This document shows positions 20,884 through 33,216 of a DNA stretch of 64,000 bases, one piece after another; within the stretch, counting starts at the first letter, position 1; every line of letters begins with the position of its first letter. The translations under genes were made by a program, and so were the position numbers. The notes under the pieces were generated by a model that saw nothing but the letters and a program-made list of their open reading frames with translations, had not been told where the DNA came from and searched no databases. Origin of the DNA: Acestrorhynchus altus (Eukaryota; Chordata; Actinopteri; Characiformes; Acestrorhynchidae); assembly GCA_034509495.1 (NCBI GenBank), contig CM067523.1, positions 19,701,977 to 19,765,976 of the forward strand, in the 5' to 3' direction.

Positions 20884-23800
20884 GCAAATCTAAAATTGTG
20901 AATGAGCATGAATCAGGTGTGTGGAGCATGGAAAGCACTGACATTTGCAGGGCAGGGGTGCCTCTAGGACCAGGGTTGAGAAACACTGTTCTTGAGGAAC
21001 CTGCCGGGACTAGAAGTGCGAAGCCTGCGTTTCACCCGAGTTCTGGGGAAATTTCAGGTCGAGAACATGCTTCGAAAGGTTCGTATCAATAAAGTGGTGG
21101 AGGGATACGTGTGGGAAATATGTGGCAAAAAGTAGTCCCCAAAGAAAACATGTATTTGTGCAGGTTCGATACTGTATTACCATCTTCAACATTCAGCGTA
21201 AGGCTCAGAAGACACCCGCAGACGTGGTAATATTAGGGTTAAGCAGAATGAAGACGAGTTTAATCAATATAAACGTAAGTTAAAAGCTCTAATGAAGTGC
21301 CTGAATTATGCAGATTGATGAGACTATATGACTCAAAGGTGAGTTTTCTTAACGGATCATTAAAGTCAGTCATTAATTACTTACTGTAATAAATTAATAA
21401 TCAATCCAGATGTGATTGAGTGAAAGTAGGCAAACGAATCGATCACAAAGGGGAAAACACCGAAACACTTCCGTCCTGTCGTGTTATTTAAATGCATAAC
21501 CACGTGTAGGGGATGTCCTACTGCTTACATTACACACAACTGAATTTCTGTTTTAAGGAGCTCATATTTCAGTTATGTATTTGATTTCTATATTTAGAAA
21601 CCAAAACCAGACATAATTCATGCTTGCACAATCATTTTCCAATCTATTTTACGCCTTCCAACAAACACCATGTGACTTTGAGGCATTTTGGACTGAAACA
21701 GATATTGTGTGGGTGGTGGGTCATTTTCAGCACTGCAGTGACACTGACGTGGTGCTGGTGTGTTAGTGTGTGTTGGGCTGGTACGAGTGGATCAGACACA
21801 GCAGTGCTGCTGGAGTGTTTAAACCCTTCAGTGTCACTGCTGGACTGAGGATGCCGCTTTGTTGATTGGTGGACTGTTCTGTGAGCGCTGATGAAGGACT
21901 AGAGGATGACCAACACAAACTGTGCAGAAACAGCTGAGCTGCTGTCTCTGACTTTACATCTGTCAGATGGAGACACTCGGTAGGAGTGTCTAATAGAGTG
22001 GACAGTGAGTGGACACAGTGTTTAAACACTCCAGCAGCACTGCTGTGTCTGATCCACTCGTACCAGCACAACACACACTAACACACCACCACCATGTCAG
22101 TGAGACTGCAGTGCTGAGAATGACCCACCACCCACATAATAGATGCTCTTTGGAGTCCTGTGGGGTCCTGATCATTGAAGAGCAAGATGAAAGGCAGGGA
22201 ACGGGAATGTAAAGAACCTTTAAATTAGTACCTCTAAACACACGGTCTTCATATTATGACCACCTCCTTGTTTCTACACTTTGTACACATTTTAGAAAAT
22301 ATGAAGAACACCATAATGAAGAACTTTGTAGTTCTATAATTACAGACTGTAGTTCATCTGTTTCTCTACATACTTTGTTGTAGAATGGTTCTTTAAGGAA
22401 CCAAAAGTGGTCCTTTTTTGTAAACACACTGTCTGTATCATGGTCCTACTTCTCCTGAAAAGCGAAACTCAACCAGTTTCTGTTCCCCAATGCTCACGTT
22501 GTGAAAAAATGATCTGTCTTGTTTGTGCTCTTTGCAGAAATTCACTGGCCACTTTGTGTACTACATCGATCCTGGACTTCCAAACCAAACAACCAGGAGT
22601 ATTCTTCAGAGCATCGGCTACTGCCTAGAGACCAGTACTGAGTACATACTGGCGGACAATGCCGATCCAGACATGGCGAAGAGAATGGGCTTTGAGCTGT
22701 TTCTCGCCAGGTTAGAGTGCGAGTACCTTCTGGAGGCCATGGCACAGAAGTCTCCTGCTGAGTGTCTGGAGATCATCCAGAAAAGAGCTGCCTCTCCTAA
22801 TGTTTTGGAGAGTTCTGGGAGTACTGCCGAGGAGGAGCATCAGAGTGATAGTCATCATAATGCGAGGGAGGAGGTTCTGGTGGACAATGAACCAGTCAGT
22901 TCTGGTTCAGCCACAACTGAGGACCAGGAATGCATTCAAAGCCTCAAGCCTTCAACCCTGGAGATTGAGAATGTCCAGGAAAAGACAGTTTCGGATGAGG
23001 GAAGCTCGTCCAGGTCCTTCATAAGTGAAGACCGGTCCATCCTAGAAATGCAGGAGAATTACCCAGACCTGACATTCCGCCAGAAACCAATTTTCCTCAA
23101 ATCTCAGAAATCTGCACAAGCTCCTAAGGCGAAAGAGTGGGTCAATGGCTTAGAAGCAGCACCGGCTCTGCTGCATACAGGGAACACTGACCTGAGCGGC
23201 CCTCAGTCCATCGCTTTGCATGTTGAATCGGCTGCAGCTCACAGGAAACTACAAATCCCAGAGAAACTAGAGGTAGGACTACAAATTGAGTTCACTGATA
23301 TACTTGGGTTTGCTTGCCTTTTCTGTAGGGTTCATGTCAGGAGACTGTGAAGGCCACTCCAGAATCTTCCAGGACTTGTACTGAAATCGAGCGTTGGGAT
23401 GTAACAACTCACTGCATGGCCTCCGTACTTGAATCCCAACTGTCGTTGATTCAGAACCAGGATTCAACACAAAAGACGATCTAGTTCCAGTCTGTAGCAG
23501 TCCAGGTTTCTCGTTCATGACACCCCTACAAATGAACTGCACACCTTCAGCTTGCTTAGAATGGCCTAGCTGGCAAGCAGTTCAACACAACGGCCTTCCT
23601 GCTTTTCCCAGTCCATTGATCCACCTTCCTCTCAAAGTCTGTCTACACACAATACCCCACCATGACAAAGTGAGAGAGGTTTGTTTGCAATCTTCTGCAA
23701 ATTTGTTACAAATAAAAACACAAAAATATAAAACACTGCTGTACTTGATATGACACTCAAAACTGAGCTCAGGTGCATCTTAGTTTCCACTGATCATCGT

Positions 23801-25011
23801 TCAGATGTTTCTACAGCCTTTGTCAGGGAGGTGACCAAGAACCCAATGGTCACTGACAGAGCTCCAACATTGCTCTGTGGAGAGAGGAGAATGTTACAGA
23901 AGTGCACCAATTTCTGCATCATGTCTGGAGGAAACCAGGCACTGCTCACCACCTAGTCAATACCATTCCTACAGTGAAGCATGGTGGTGGCAGCATCATG
24001 CTGTGGGATGTTTTCTGCAGCAGGAACTGGGAGACTAGTCAGGGTCGAGGGAATAATGATGTACAGAGACATCCTTGATGTTAACCTGCTCCAGAGCTTT
24101 CTGGACCTCAGACTGGGATGTAGGTTTATCTTCCAACGGGGACGACAACCGACAAGCACACAGCCAAGATAACAAAGGAGTGGCTTTGGGACGTCTCTGT
24201 GAATGTCCTGGAGTGTCCCAGCCAGACCCCAGACTTGATGCCAATTGAACATCTCTGGAGATATTTAAACCTTTTCTCATTTTGTCATCGTAGGGTAGTG
24301 TGTGTAGAATTTTGAGGGGAAAATTAATTGAATTCATTTTGGAATAAGGCATAAAATGTGCGAAAAGGGAGGCGCCATGAACAACTGCATAACTGCAAGT
24401 TTGTTTTGTGTATTATGGCTTTATAAGATCTTAAATAATTCTCATTGTCTCTCTCTCTCTCTGTCTGGATCTAGTCCATAGAGCCTCAGATCTCAGAGGA
24501 AAATAAGCCCCTGGTTCTTCGAGTCGGAACCATATTACAAGGTCCAGGCTTCAACCCAGAGGCTTCACCAGACAACGCTTTGGTGACGGAGCTGGCGGAG
24601 AATGTGTGTAAACTGCAGATGAAGGAGTTCAGCGCTGACGAGCCCCTCAAATACCCCATCGAGGAGACGGCACAAGCACAGCAGTGCGAGGGGTGCCGAG
24701 ATTTTATCCCAGTCTCCCCCCTACGATCCCCCAAGGAGAAGAACCCACCAGTCTTGTGCCGGCCGACCCAGCAGCCTGTATGTACCATCACCGGCTGCAG
24801 ACGCTGCTCAGGATCCACCACAGATCTCGAGCAAAACGACCCCATTAAAGAACCTCCACATTCCTTTTACATCCCGAACTGTCTGAGTACATGTAGCTCA
24901 CCCCCTACAGGCCATGATCAGAACTGCGGTGAAGGCTCCAGCCTGCGGATCCAGAGGAGCCCGACTCAGCAGCCGGAGGATGACTTTCTGCAGACGTATG
25001 TCATGCTGTAG
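20220..25011 (+). CDS. spata2l: SPATA2-family PUB-domain protein, closest to SPATA2L
   Basis: Exons 20220-20558, 22538-23272 and 24475-25011, all joined in phase 0, encode 536 residues. The N-terminal half matches the SPATA2 PUB region: [13 protein letters not shown] (101-113) runs across the first intron into KFTGHFVYY (114-122), and [16 protein letters not shown] lies at 165-180. EGRCGVCVD near residue 35 resembles the SPATA2L N-terminus, so SPATA2L is preferred to SPATA2. Family knowledge: SPATA2 bridges the deubiquitinase CYLD to HOIP/LUBAC in TNF and NOD signalling; the same role here is inference. The C-terminal exon has spaced cysteines (CEGC 429-432, C453, C461, C466, C469) that could be a weak relic of the SPATA2 zinc-binding tail. 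The chosen ATG is followed by G; an open frame continues upstream to 19974 through a CT-rich tract but is low-complexity Ser/Thr/Phe. The second intron holds two Tc1 relics. A third SPATA2 paralogue is the main alternative. Confidence 0.86.
20777..20976. mobile_element. Fold-back MITE in first spata2l intron
   Basis: ACCCTGGTCCCAGGGACACC at 20777 is inverted as ACCCTGGTCCTAGAGGCACC ending at 20976; the arms extend through CCTGCCCT, about 28 bp. A CA microsatellite (20838-20881) sits in the loop. A fragment of the same family is near 44840-44910. Confidence 0.6.
21700..22300. mobile_element. Dispersed repeat family A, fold-back copy
   Basis: Two arms of about 121 bp (21704-21824 and 22020-22140) are inverted copies of one another, separated by about 195 bp. 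Hallmarks are CAGCACTGCAGTGACACTGA, GATCAGACACAGCAGTGCTG and GGAGTGTTTAAAC. Downstream, a tail with ATTATGACCACCTCCTTG marks the outer end. Other copies lie at 418-690, 43665-44035, 49390-49760 and 58540-58900. No coding capacity; TIR-type DNA element by structure. Confidence 0.6.
23285..23400 (-). mobile_element. Tc1 transposase C-terminal fragment in spata2l intron 2
   Basis: The minus strand reads [17 protein letters not shown], the Tc1 signature normally written WPSQSPDLNPIE that includes the third catalytic residue. Only about 110 bp remain, starting 12 bp after the spata2l donor (23273). Confidence 0.65.
23600..24350 (+). mobile_element. Internally deleted Tc1-like element in spata2l intron 2
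   Basis: The left side carries CACAATACCCCACCATGACA near 23650, inverted as a diverged copy near 24280-24305, indicating long terminal inverted repeats. Inside, broken frames show VWRKPG.AHH (about 23925), [12 protein letters not shown] (23971-24006), [21 protein letters not shown] and a [12 protein letters not shown] tail (24220-24260), all Tc1 transposase segments. The first half of the ORF is missing and stops are present: inactive. Confidence 0.75.
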
Positions 25012-25079
25012 AACTGGTTCTGCTCACCATCCCTGCTTAATCACATTCATGGAGTTCACTTCAGTTTGTACACAGCTTC

Positions 25080-26250
25080 CTCACACCTTATACACTCTTC
25101 AAAGAAAAGGTTCTACAAAGGTTCTTTGAGTGATGCCATAGAAGAGGATGGAGGAACCTGGAGACAGCATTACACCTAGTGCTGATGTCCCTGTTGGTGA
25201 ATTAAACCTAAAGTTATCCTGAGACTTTCAGTATTTCACTGACATTGCTCTTAAAATTTCACTGCAAAGGTTCTTCACACTTGCACGTGGTTGCTTGTAG
25301 AACCAAATGTTCTTCTATAACATCGCTCCATAAACCATTTGAAGAACCTTCCTTTTTAGTATTTTTAGGAGTGTATAGTAAATCTGACAAGATGCGTTTG
25401 GTGTCTGATGTTTCTTTAGGAGCTACAAGGCTGATGATGCAGCAGAGTAGTGAAAGCCTGCACCCCCGTCAGTTACCAGGCCTACATCATCAGTCTGGAG
25501 GTTTTCAGTCATATCTGTGGTTCTACATCGTATGACTCAATTTAATTTAAATTGGACTGATGTACATTTGAATCCGATGAGCTAACAAAGGAACGTTGAG
25601 CAGTACAGCGCTGGACGCTGCCTTTGAGATGTTTTACGGTTTGACATTGGGAAAACTGGAATGTCAAGAAAACGTGAGCAAAATCCATTAACCTCACATT
25701 ACCCTCGCAGCTCCAACAGGAAACTTCAGATTCCGAACAGCATCTCTCAGCAGATGGGCTTTGTTTACTTAGTGAACTATTCCTTTCCAAACTAGTAATC
25801 ACAACTACAGTTAAAATGGGATCAAACTAAAGCGGGTTCTGTATTGAACCTTTTTGATGAAGGTTCTATGTGGCACCAAAATGTTTCTACTGTTTTTTTG
25901 GTGCCACACTGCGCCCTTTACAGCACATTCCCCAACAATCTGAAGAATCCTTTCATGATTCAAAGAACCATTTATTCATGAAAAGGCTTCTTCAAGTATT
26001 CGTGGTTCTATTTGGAACCTTTTTCTCTACTTGAACAACCCTAATTTTGTGTGTATAGCCAATTGACTTGTCTATTGAATCAAAGTGTTCTTTATAAAAC
26101 TGTGGCTAATTCATTTAGTAATTAATTACTAAATTCAAACAAAAGTACTACTGATTAACATTGTATTCTGCACCACAGTTATGACCAAACACAGTTTAAT
26201 GGTACCAAGAACCTTAAATAACCTTTGCTTAAATGAAATTTTGTAGCTGT
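25080..26250. repeat. Degenerate AAAGGTTCTTTGA / AAGAACC-type repeats downstream of spata2l
   Basis: Short related phrases occur near 25110, 25265, 25340, 25845, 25950 and 26000 (AAAGGTTCTTCACAC, GAAGAACCTTCC, GAAGGTTCTATGTGGCACC, CAAAGAACCATT). They look like remains of several inverted non-autonomous elements. The spata2l 3'UTR probably lies here. Confidence 0.4.
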
Positions 26251-26334
26251 TATGGTTTGTAATTTTAGATTTTTAAATCTTGGATTCTCAGGTGAAGGAA
26301 TGTTGTTCTGTTTAATGTTTTAATGCTCTTAAGG

Positions 26335-26690
26335 AGAGGCAGCACGGTCGTGCAGTGGATAGTGCTGTTGCCTCACAGCAAGAAGGACCTGGGTTCGATC
26401 CCCAGGTCCCGGAAATTTGCATTTTTGGGGAGTTTGCATGTTCTCCCTGTGTTCACGTGGGTTTCCCCCACAGTCCAAAGACATGCTCTGTAGGTGAATT
26501 GGTGACTCTAAAGTGGCCCTTAGTGTGTGAATGTGTGTGTGCGCCCTACGATGGAGTAGCGCCCTGTCTAGGGTTGTTTCCTGCCCTTGCGCTCAGAGTG
26601 GCCGGCTGGGCACCGGCTCCGCTGTGACCCTATTCAGGAATAAGTGGTACAGAACATGGATGGATGGATGGATGGATGTTAAGGGTTTCT
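26335..26690 (+). mobile_element. tRNA-headed SINE-like retroposon with (GATG)n tail
   Basis: The head has an A-box-like TCGTGCAGTGGATAG and a B-box GGGTTCGATCCC (about 26393), the internal Pol III promoter of tRNA-derived SINEs. The body reads GGGAGTTTGCATGTTCTCCC and CAGTCCAAAGACATGC, and the 3' end runs into GGATGGATGGATGG, the tail seen on fish LINE/SINE pairs. Not a tRNA gene: no foldable acceptor stem. Confidence 0.75.
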
Positions 26691-26866
26691 GCTTTTGTGC
26701 CTTACTTGATAAAAGCAACATTTGCACTCCTGCATTGTCAAGGTCGTGGAAAGACTGTTTCAGTTTCTGTAAAAAATGTTTTGAGTATGAATGTTTTTTC
26801 ATGGAGTATTCTATAAAACAAATGTAAATCGTATGTAAACAGTTACGATGAAAAAAAGAATTTAAG

Positions 26867-26872
26867 TTTATT
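26867..26872 (-). terminator. Candidate tk2 poly(A) signal
   Basis: AATAAA on the minus strand about 1 kb past the tk2 stop codon. It is the first such hexamer noticed in a plausible setting downstream of the last exon and lies before a SINE-like copy. It is one of several possible signals, so this is only a candidate 3' end. Confidence 0.3.
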
Positions 26873-27389
26873 AAAAACAACAACGAACCCATACAAAACA
26901 CTTCACCCAACGGAAATAATGGTGTTGATCAGCGATGGTTGCTCTTGGTCCTCAAATCACAAGTGCCATTCTTAATAACTGTTCCTTTTCTCACATCAAA
27001 CAATAAAATGAATCTTGTAAGAAGAGAGATTATCTGTGTTTGTCTTGTCCACATATAGCGTTCACATCAGTTAAGTGTGTACAGACTCCATAAGAAATAA
27101 GAGAAATCACCCTGCGGAATAACACTATCCAGGCTTGCGGCAACTGCTGCGTTCTTAAGTCTAGATGCATGTGGTCCAAATGACAATATTTAGTCTGAAA
27201 CACAATAAGCTAAATATGGCAAATAAATGAATCATTAATCAGTAATGTCAGTGTAATTGCTAAGCTGTACTACAGATATAGGACCTTAAGTTGAAGTGCA
27301 GTTTAAGTAAAAAAAGCATTGTATAATATAAACAGTCAGGTCACAAAGGTCCTAACACTTCTGACTCAAATCAGCAGCCCATGCATCTA

Positions 27390-27800
27390 ACCGAGCTCCG
27401 CCCACAAATGCATTCTTTCATAGCAACTGTTGGTTACACAAGCTTTATAGACTGTTGTTCCCATTCAAACCTACTGAGGGTCATAAAACAATACTGTAAA
27501 TGTAGGTATTGTGATATACACTGAGGAGGAGGAGCTACAGTCTCTCATTAGGGTGAATATTAATAACTGAATGTAGGTATTGTGATATACACTGAGGAGG
27601 AGGAGCTACAGTCTCTCATCAGGGTGAATATTAATAACTCTAAATAGGTACTCAGTCGGTTTAAATGGGATTTTCCGAACCTCAGCTAGCTAATGAAGGA
27701 CACATTAGTGGGTGGAACCTGGATAATTAACAATCTATTCCTGATCTATAGCATTAGCTGTGGAGATGCTGACGATACTTCAGGTGTCAAACCATTAAAC
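27390..27800. repeat. Dispersed repeat, relative at 56150-56450
   Basis: Shares CCCACAAAT, CTTTATAGAC, GTGATATACACTGA, AGCTACAGTCTCTC and GGGTGAATAT-type segments in order with the second copy. Possibly part of the tk2 3'UTR. Confidence 0.4.
27499..27640. repeat. 71-bp tandem duplication in tk2 3' flank
   Basis: AATGTAGGTATTGTGATATA begins at 27499 and again at 27570, and the following CACTGAGGAGGAGGAGCTAC is identical in both. It sits within a dispersed repeat related to 56150-56450. Confidence 0.8.
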
Positions 27801-27855
27801 ACTCCAGACGGATACTTTCTTCTCCTTTTCCAGTGATGGTTATTCTTATCTTTGT

Positions 27856-28454
27856 TTACGGTTGCCATGCTGTTAAAATCCTTTCTCTGTTCTCCTCATA
27901 CTGATGAAGCATCTTCTGGAGGTCATGATCAGCTGGGATGACCTGCAAATAAGTGCATGTTCCTCAGACAAATCTAACGTTATTGAAACTGTAATCTGAA
28001 CACAAAATTCAAACATCACCATTGTAATCAGTGAAGCTCACACAGAGGATTGTGCTGCTTTGTTTTTGATGGATATGGTTCGTTTTTTTGATGCTGCGGT
28101 AAAACCTTTTATAAACACTGCTAAACTTGACAAAACTGATGAGGAATGTGTGAGTTGGAAAGGAGAGCGCTGTTACACCCTTCCTCTACAGCTTAGTTCG
28201 AGTATTAAATGGAAAACTGGAACATCCCTGTAGTATTATAGTTTATTGCTAAGTTCAGGGTGAGCTTGTAAACCACTTTAATATAAAAGTATACATAGTA
28301 TACCTACTCAATTATAAATTAATTCAGGTTAGTATTAATAAAAGATATTACTCACAAGCACCGGAGCGGGAACTTTAAATGATGTCTGTTTTATCAGCCA
28401 ATCTTCATATAGTTTATGAATAGACTCCAGATATTCCTAAAGAGAAACAAAGAA

Positions 28455-28496
<42 letters not shown>

Positions 28497-31400
28497 AATA
28501 GTAATAATAAGCAGATAAAAATAGATACACTATGTGCAAAAGTATTGGGACACCTTATTCATGTTTCTTCCAAAATTAGGTGTATTAAAAAAAAAGAGTG
28601 TAACCAGGGAAGGCTTTCCACTTGATTTTGGAACACTGCTGTGAAGATTTGGTTGCATTCAATTACAAGTGATGTCAGGACGTTGGATGATGCCCCCACT
28701 GCTCCACAGCTCAATGCTGGGGAGCTTTATACCCTTTAGCCCATGCATGGTGCCAAAACGTAAAAAATGTTTGTTTTTGTGCTCTAGAGGGTCTTAATCT
28801 ATTGGCCGTACTTCTCTACAGGGACTAGACAAGCTGTGTGTCAAACGTTTCGATATATAGTGCACATTCAACCACTTTGACTGCACTGATTAATACTTCC
28901 TGCTGTACCGGTCGTACCATGGGAATAACTTTCTCCTCCTCTCTGCAGCGCTGCTTCAGCCTCTCGTAGCACGTCTTAGGAGACGTCTGCAGGTAAACTG
29001 GATCCGAGAAGAGCAAAACAAAACCTGCATCTGAATAAATTCAATTTATACTCGAAAAGACCATCAAACTCCTGCTCTGTGTTAATGAATATGCTGTTCA
29101 CACATTATTAAAGTGAACATAACGACGTATTCTCTCCCACAGTCTTCCTCCCAGTTACCCACCACCGCTCTTGTCCTGTTCACCAACATGTTTTACGAAC
29201 TAATCAGTGACAAGCTGTTAAAATGCAGACTTATGCAAATGTTTGAGATGATTTTTTTTGCCCATATCACGTAGCCCTGGTAGATGCCATCTTCATTTTA
29301 AAGTCCTGTTTGTTGATTTTTCTGCTCTGGCACAACAACTGAACTTGGAACTGAACTGTAGCCAAGTCCAGGGTGTTCACCATGTAGGAATCTGGTTCTA
29401 CAGGAATGGAGTTCCCCAGTGCTGCCGTACAGGATTTGAAAATATTTACATCAACAACACAACAACCAGATTTTGATTTTGGGAGAAATGGAGGACCAGG
29501 GCCCGTGGTGGGGTGTGAATTGTCATCATGAGAAGAGGAGAGGTTATAGGGCATATGATAGAGAGTTTGGGCATGGTCCACCTCCCAACCTTTAATTAAT
29601 CATAACTTTAAATTCATAATTTTATCTATTTAATTTAAGCATTTCATATTCACTTTAACAGATCGTTTTCTACTCGTGTTGTGTTGGGTTTCACCAATCT
29701 CACCAATAAGATCCACAGGAATGGAGATGTTTTTGATAATCCACTCAAACCACTCTGACAAAACTGCATAATCCACCTCAGGCATCTTCCCGCTGTCAAT
29801 AAAGCAAAGTCCAATTATGTTTAACATTAATTAATACATTTATTATAACAGTATTATTATTAATATAATCAATTCTAAGGCTCTGTACCTTTTGTAAAGA
29901 TTTTCCACAAATATGTACTTTGCGCTATAGATTGATCTTTCCATCATTCTCACTGGAGCTGCCTAAGAGACGGAATAAAAAACATCAACTACTTCATACT
30001 ATACAGTTTGTTTTTAATTAGTATAGGATAGAAATTTATTGATCCCTTGGGAGGGTTCCCTCAGGGAAATTAAGGTTCCAGCCGCAACATAAGTACAGTA
30101 CAGAAAAGGTAGAAAGTTATAATAATTTAGTAAAGAAACACTATATAAATATAAAGAATATATAATATAGAGACTATATTACAATATATATAAATAGTTC
30201 ATGAGAAAAAGTAGAAAGAGGGTCCAGTAGGAGGCGGTATTGCACATTATTATTGTTATTGCACTTGAAATGTATATTGCACAACCAGATGTGTTGTGGT
30301 TGTGGGTTGTGAGTGAGTTACTGGTCGTAACCAGTTTCAGACAGATTTCAATAAAACGTGGTAAACAAAAAGATCATTTTTTACGATCTGTGCTGAAGTT
30401 CAGTGTTTGAGATGTACTGATCACATACTGATCCACTCGGGAAAGAGCAATAATAACAGAACTCATAACAACAACAACAACAACAACAATATATTGCTAC
30501 TCTAAACGCAGACGAAACACTCCAGACTCTTTTTTTCTACATTGTTCAAAAATGGACTGATATTCATTGGTCTTACTATTGTTGACAGGTGACTGTCCAG
30601 CATGGTCAGCTGGACGTATGTCTGCAGTGTGAGTCCCCATCTCTCTGGATCCTGATACATCAAAGCCTTAAGAAAGATAGTAAAAATGTAAAAATATATG
30701 ATGGATGGATGGATGGATGGATGGGTGGGTGGAGAAATTAACAAGTCAGTTTGTGAAACTTCTTTCCACCTATAATATGATCCACTGTTGGTAGCACTAC
30801 TGGAAAGTCTTGTTTATTACTCAGTCACAAAGTATCAGACCATGACCTTACAGATATATTCATCACCAAATAAACCAAGGAGAACCTCACCAGAGGATTG
30901 TGTCCCTGCACATTTCTCCACTTCGAGACTGGCTCGGTCAGAACCTGCAACGGTCCAGACATCACTTAAAGCATCATTCAGTCCACTGAACAGCAAAGAA
31001 CACATACAAACACATACAATCCCACACACAACACATTTCTCAGACCACACTGTGTGAACATTGTTTTATCCAGATCTCAACATCTGCTTTTCTAAAACTG
31101 CAACTGTAACTGCAGCTGTTACCGAAACTGCAGCCCAGACACCAGCGACCTAACAACATTTCAGTCTGCTCTCTGTATTTATGCTTCACATGATTTTAGT
31201 AGATAACACCCACCAGCACACACCCACCAACACACAAACATCCACACACACCCACACCCACACACCCACACACACACCCACACACACACACAGTAAAGCC
31301 TTCATCTCACCTCAATGTTGCTGGTTTTGCTGAAGTACTCGAGGCATGTTGTCTTGCCGCTTGCAATGTTCCCCTCGATGCAAATCTGCAAAGACAACAC

Positions 31401-32938
31401 AATTTAACATCAAGAAAACAAACACACACACACCCACTAGCTACACCCCGTCACTACAGCAAGCTTCTGAAGACTGTGAAGTCAGGTTTTAATTGTCACA
31501 GTCTTAACAGGTTAAGACTTTTCTGAATAAATCATGGCAATGTGCACTTACACACAAAAAGGACTTCAGAATGAACAGTTAGTGATTGTTATAAATCCAT
31601 GACATGAATGAAAACTAAAGCAATGCTTGTATGTGACACTTTAGCCGAAACGGTCACAGTACTGCACAAATGACCAGTACTGCACATTTTAGGTTCTTAT
31701 TGGGATTATTAAAGTTAATAATTAGAAAAGTAAACAAGTTCACTATAATTAAGTAAATACTATGAGAAAGGTGATTAATTTAGCATTATTAGGTTCAAGG
31801 TTCGTTTATTCATCACGTACATCATTATACACAGTACAACATGCAGTGAAATTATATTTTGCGGCCAATCAATAAGGGAAGAAGGGAGAAAGTAGGGAGA
31901 CGGTAAACAGAATAAATGTCTTTATATTTACAAAGTACAAAATAAAAGACACTATTCTTGAGAAGAAGAAGAACTAAATAAATAACTCTAAGGAAACAGA
32001 AAAAATAACTTAAGTGGAGGTAGGAGGTGTAGATGTATGAATAGGCTGCAGTGTAGGAACCCTGAGAGGTGTTATGTAAAGCGCAATTAAAGTTAATAAT
32101 TAAGAAAGAAAAAAGGTAATAAAGCCAATATAACACGTTTTAAGTGAAAATTAATGTAAGTTGGAATAAATAAAGCAAATATGTGAACATTAATTAAGTT
32201 TCAATAATAAAGTTCATATATTGGCATTACTATATATGTAAGCAATAATAGCTACTGAGCTCATGCTTCCTTAAAAGCCATTTTAAAGTTGTGAGTTTGC
32301 TCAGAATTGACCTTATTGTCAATCTGTTGCTGTAATCAAAGGGACATTAAAACTTTATGAAACTAAATGTTAACATGAAACAATACTGGCTGTGCAGTGA
32401 ATCCATAATGGTGATCTATGACCGACTGAGTGATATTTAATTATTAATTAATTAAGCTCATTATTAAAAATAAAAAAAAACCAAAAAACTCACCACTGAT
32501 TTTCTTTCTTCACCGTTTCGCACAAGCTTTCCTTGAGAAGGGGACAACATAATGAGAGAGGAGTGGTCAGCCAGCATCAATCAGTCAGTGCTCTACAGTG
32601 GGCGCAGAGACTGGGGGTCAAAACCAGCAGCTTCAAGCATTTTAGTGATCAGAACAGGGCAGGAGCTTTATCAGTACAGCAGCAGGAAATATAGGAATGA
32701 GGAGGAAATACATGCTGATTTAACGAGAGACAAATCACAGTAAAGCATACATGGTTACACAACAGCAGCCACCAATCAGACTAAAGACTAAAATTATGAC
32801 ACTCCATGAAATCCATCCCTCCTTTATTTCATCTTCATTTCTTCTTTAAGCACAATAAGTCCTTTTATGACCTCTCCATAGTGTGTGCATGACAGCATAA
32901 ATGTGGGTGGAGGGGAGCAGAGAGCAGTGGGGAGCAGA

Positions 32939-32977
<39 letters not shown>

Positions 32978-33072
32978 AGTGTGTATATGAGTGAGTGTGT
33001 GTGTATGAGTGTGTATATGAGTGTGTGTGTGTGTATGTGTATATGAGTGTGTGTGTGTGTGTATGTGTATAT

Positions 33073-33125
<53 letters not shown>

Positions 33126-33173
33126 AATGAGTGTGTGTGTAAATGTGTATGAAAGTGTGTGTATGAGTGTGTA

Positions 33174-33216
<43 letters not shown>

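Noticed and set aside
22009..22241. Open frames over the family A fold-back repeat
   Set aside because: Same frames appear on both strands of inverted arms and recur at each dispersed copy; repeat, not gene.
24035..24352. 105-codon minus-strand frame
   Set aside because: Antisense shadow of the Tc1-like element whose transposase motifs read on the plus strand.
26380..26410. Possible tRNA gene with a GGTTCGATCCC B-box
   Set aside because: It belongs to a SINE-like retroposon; no cloverleaf or acceptor stem can be formed.
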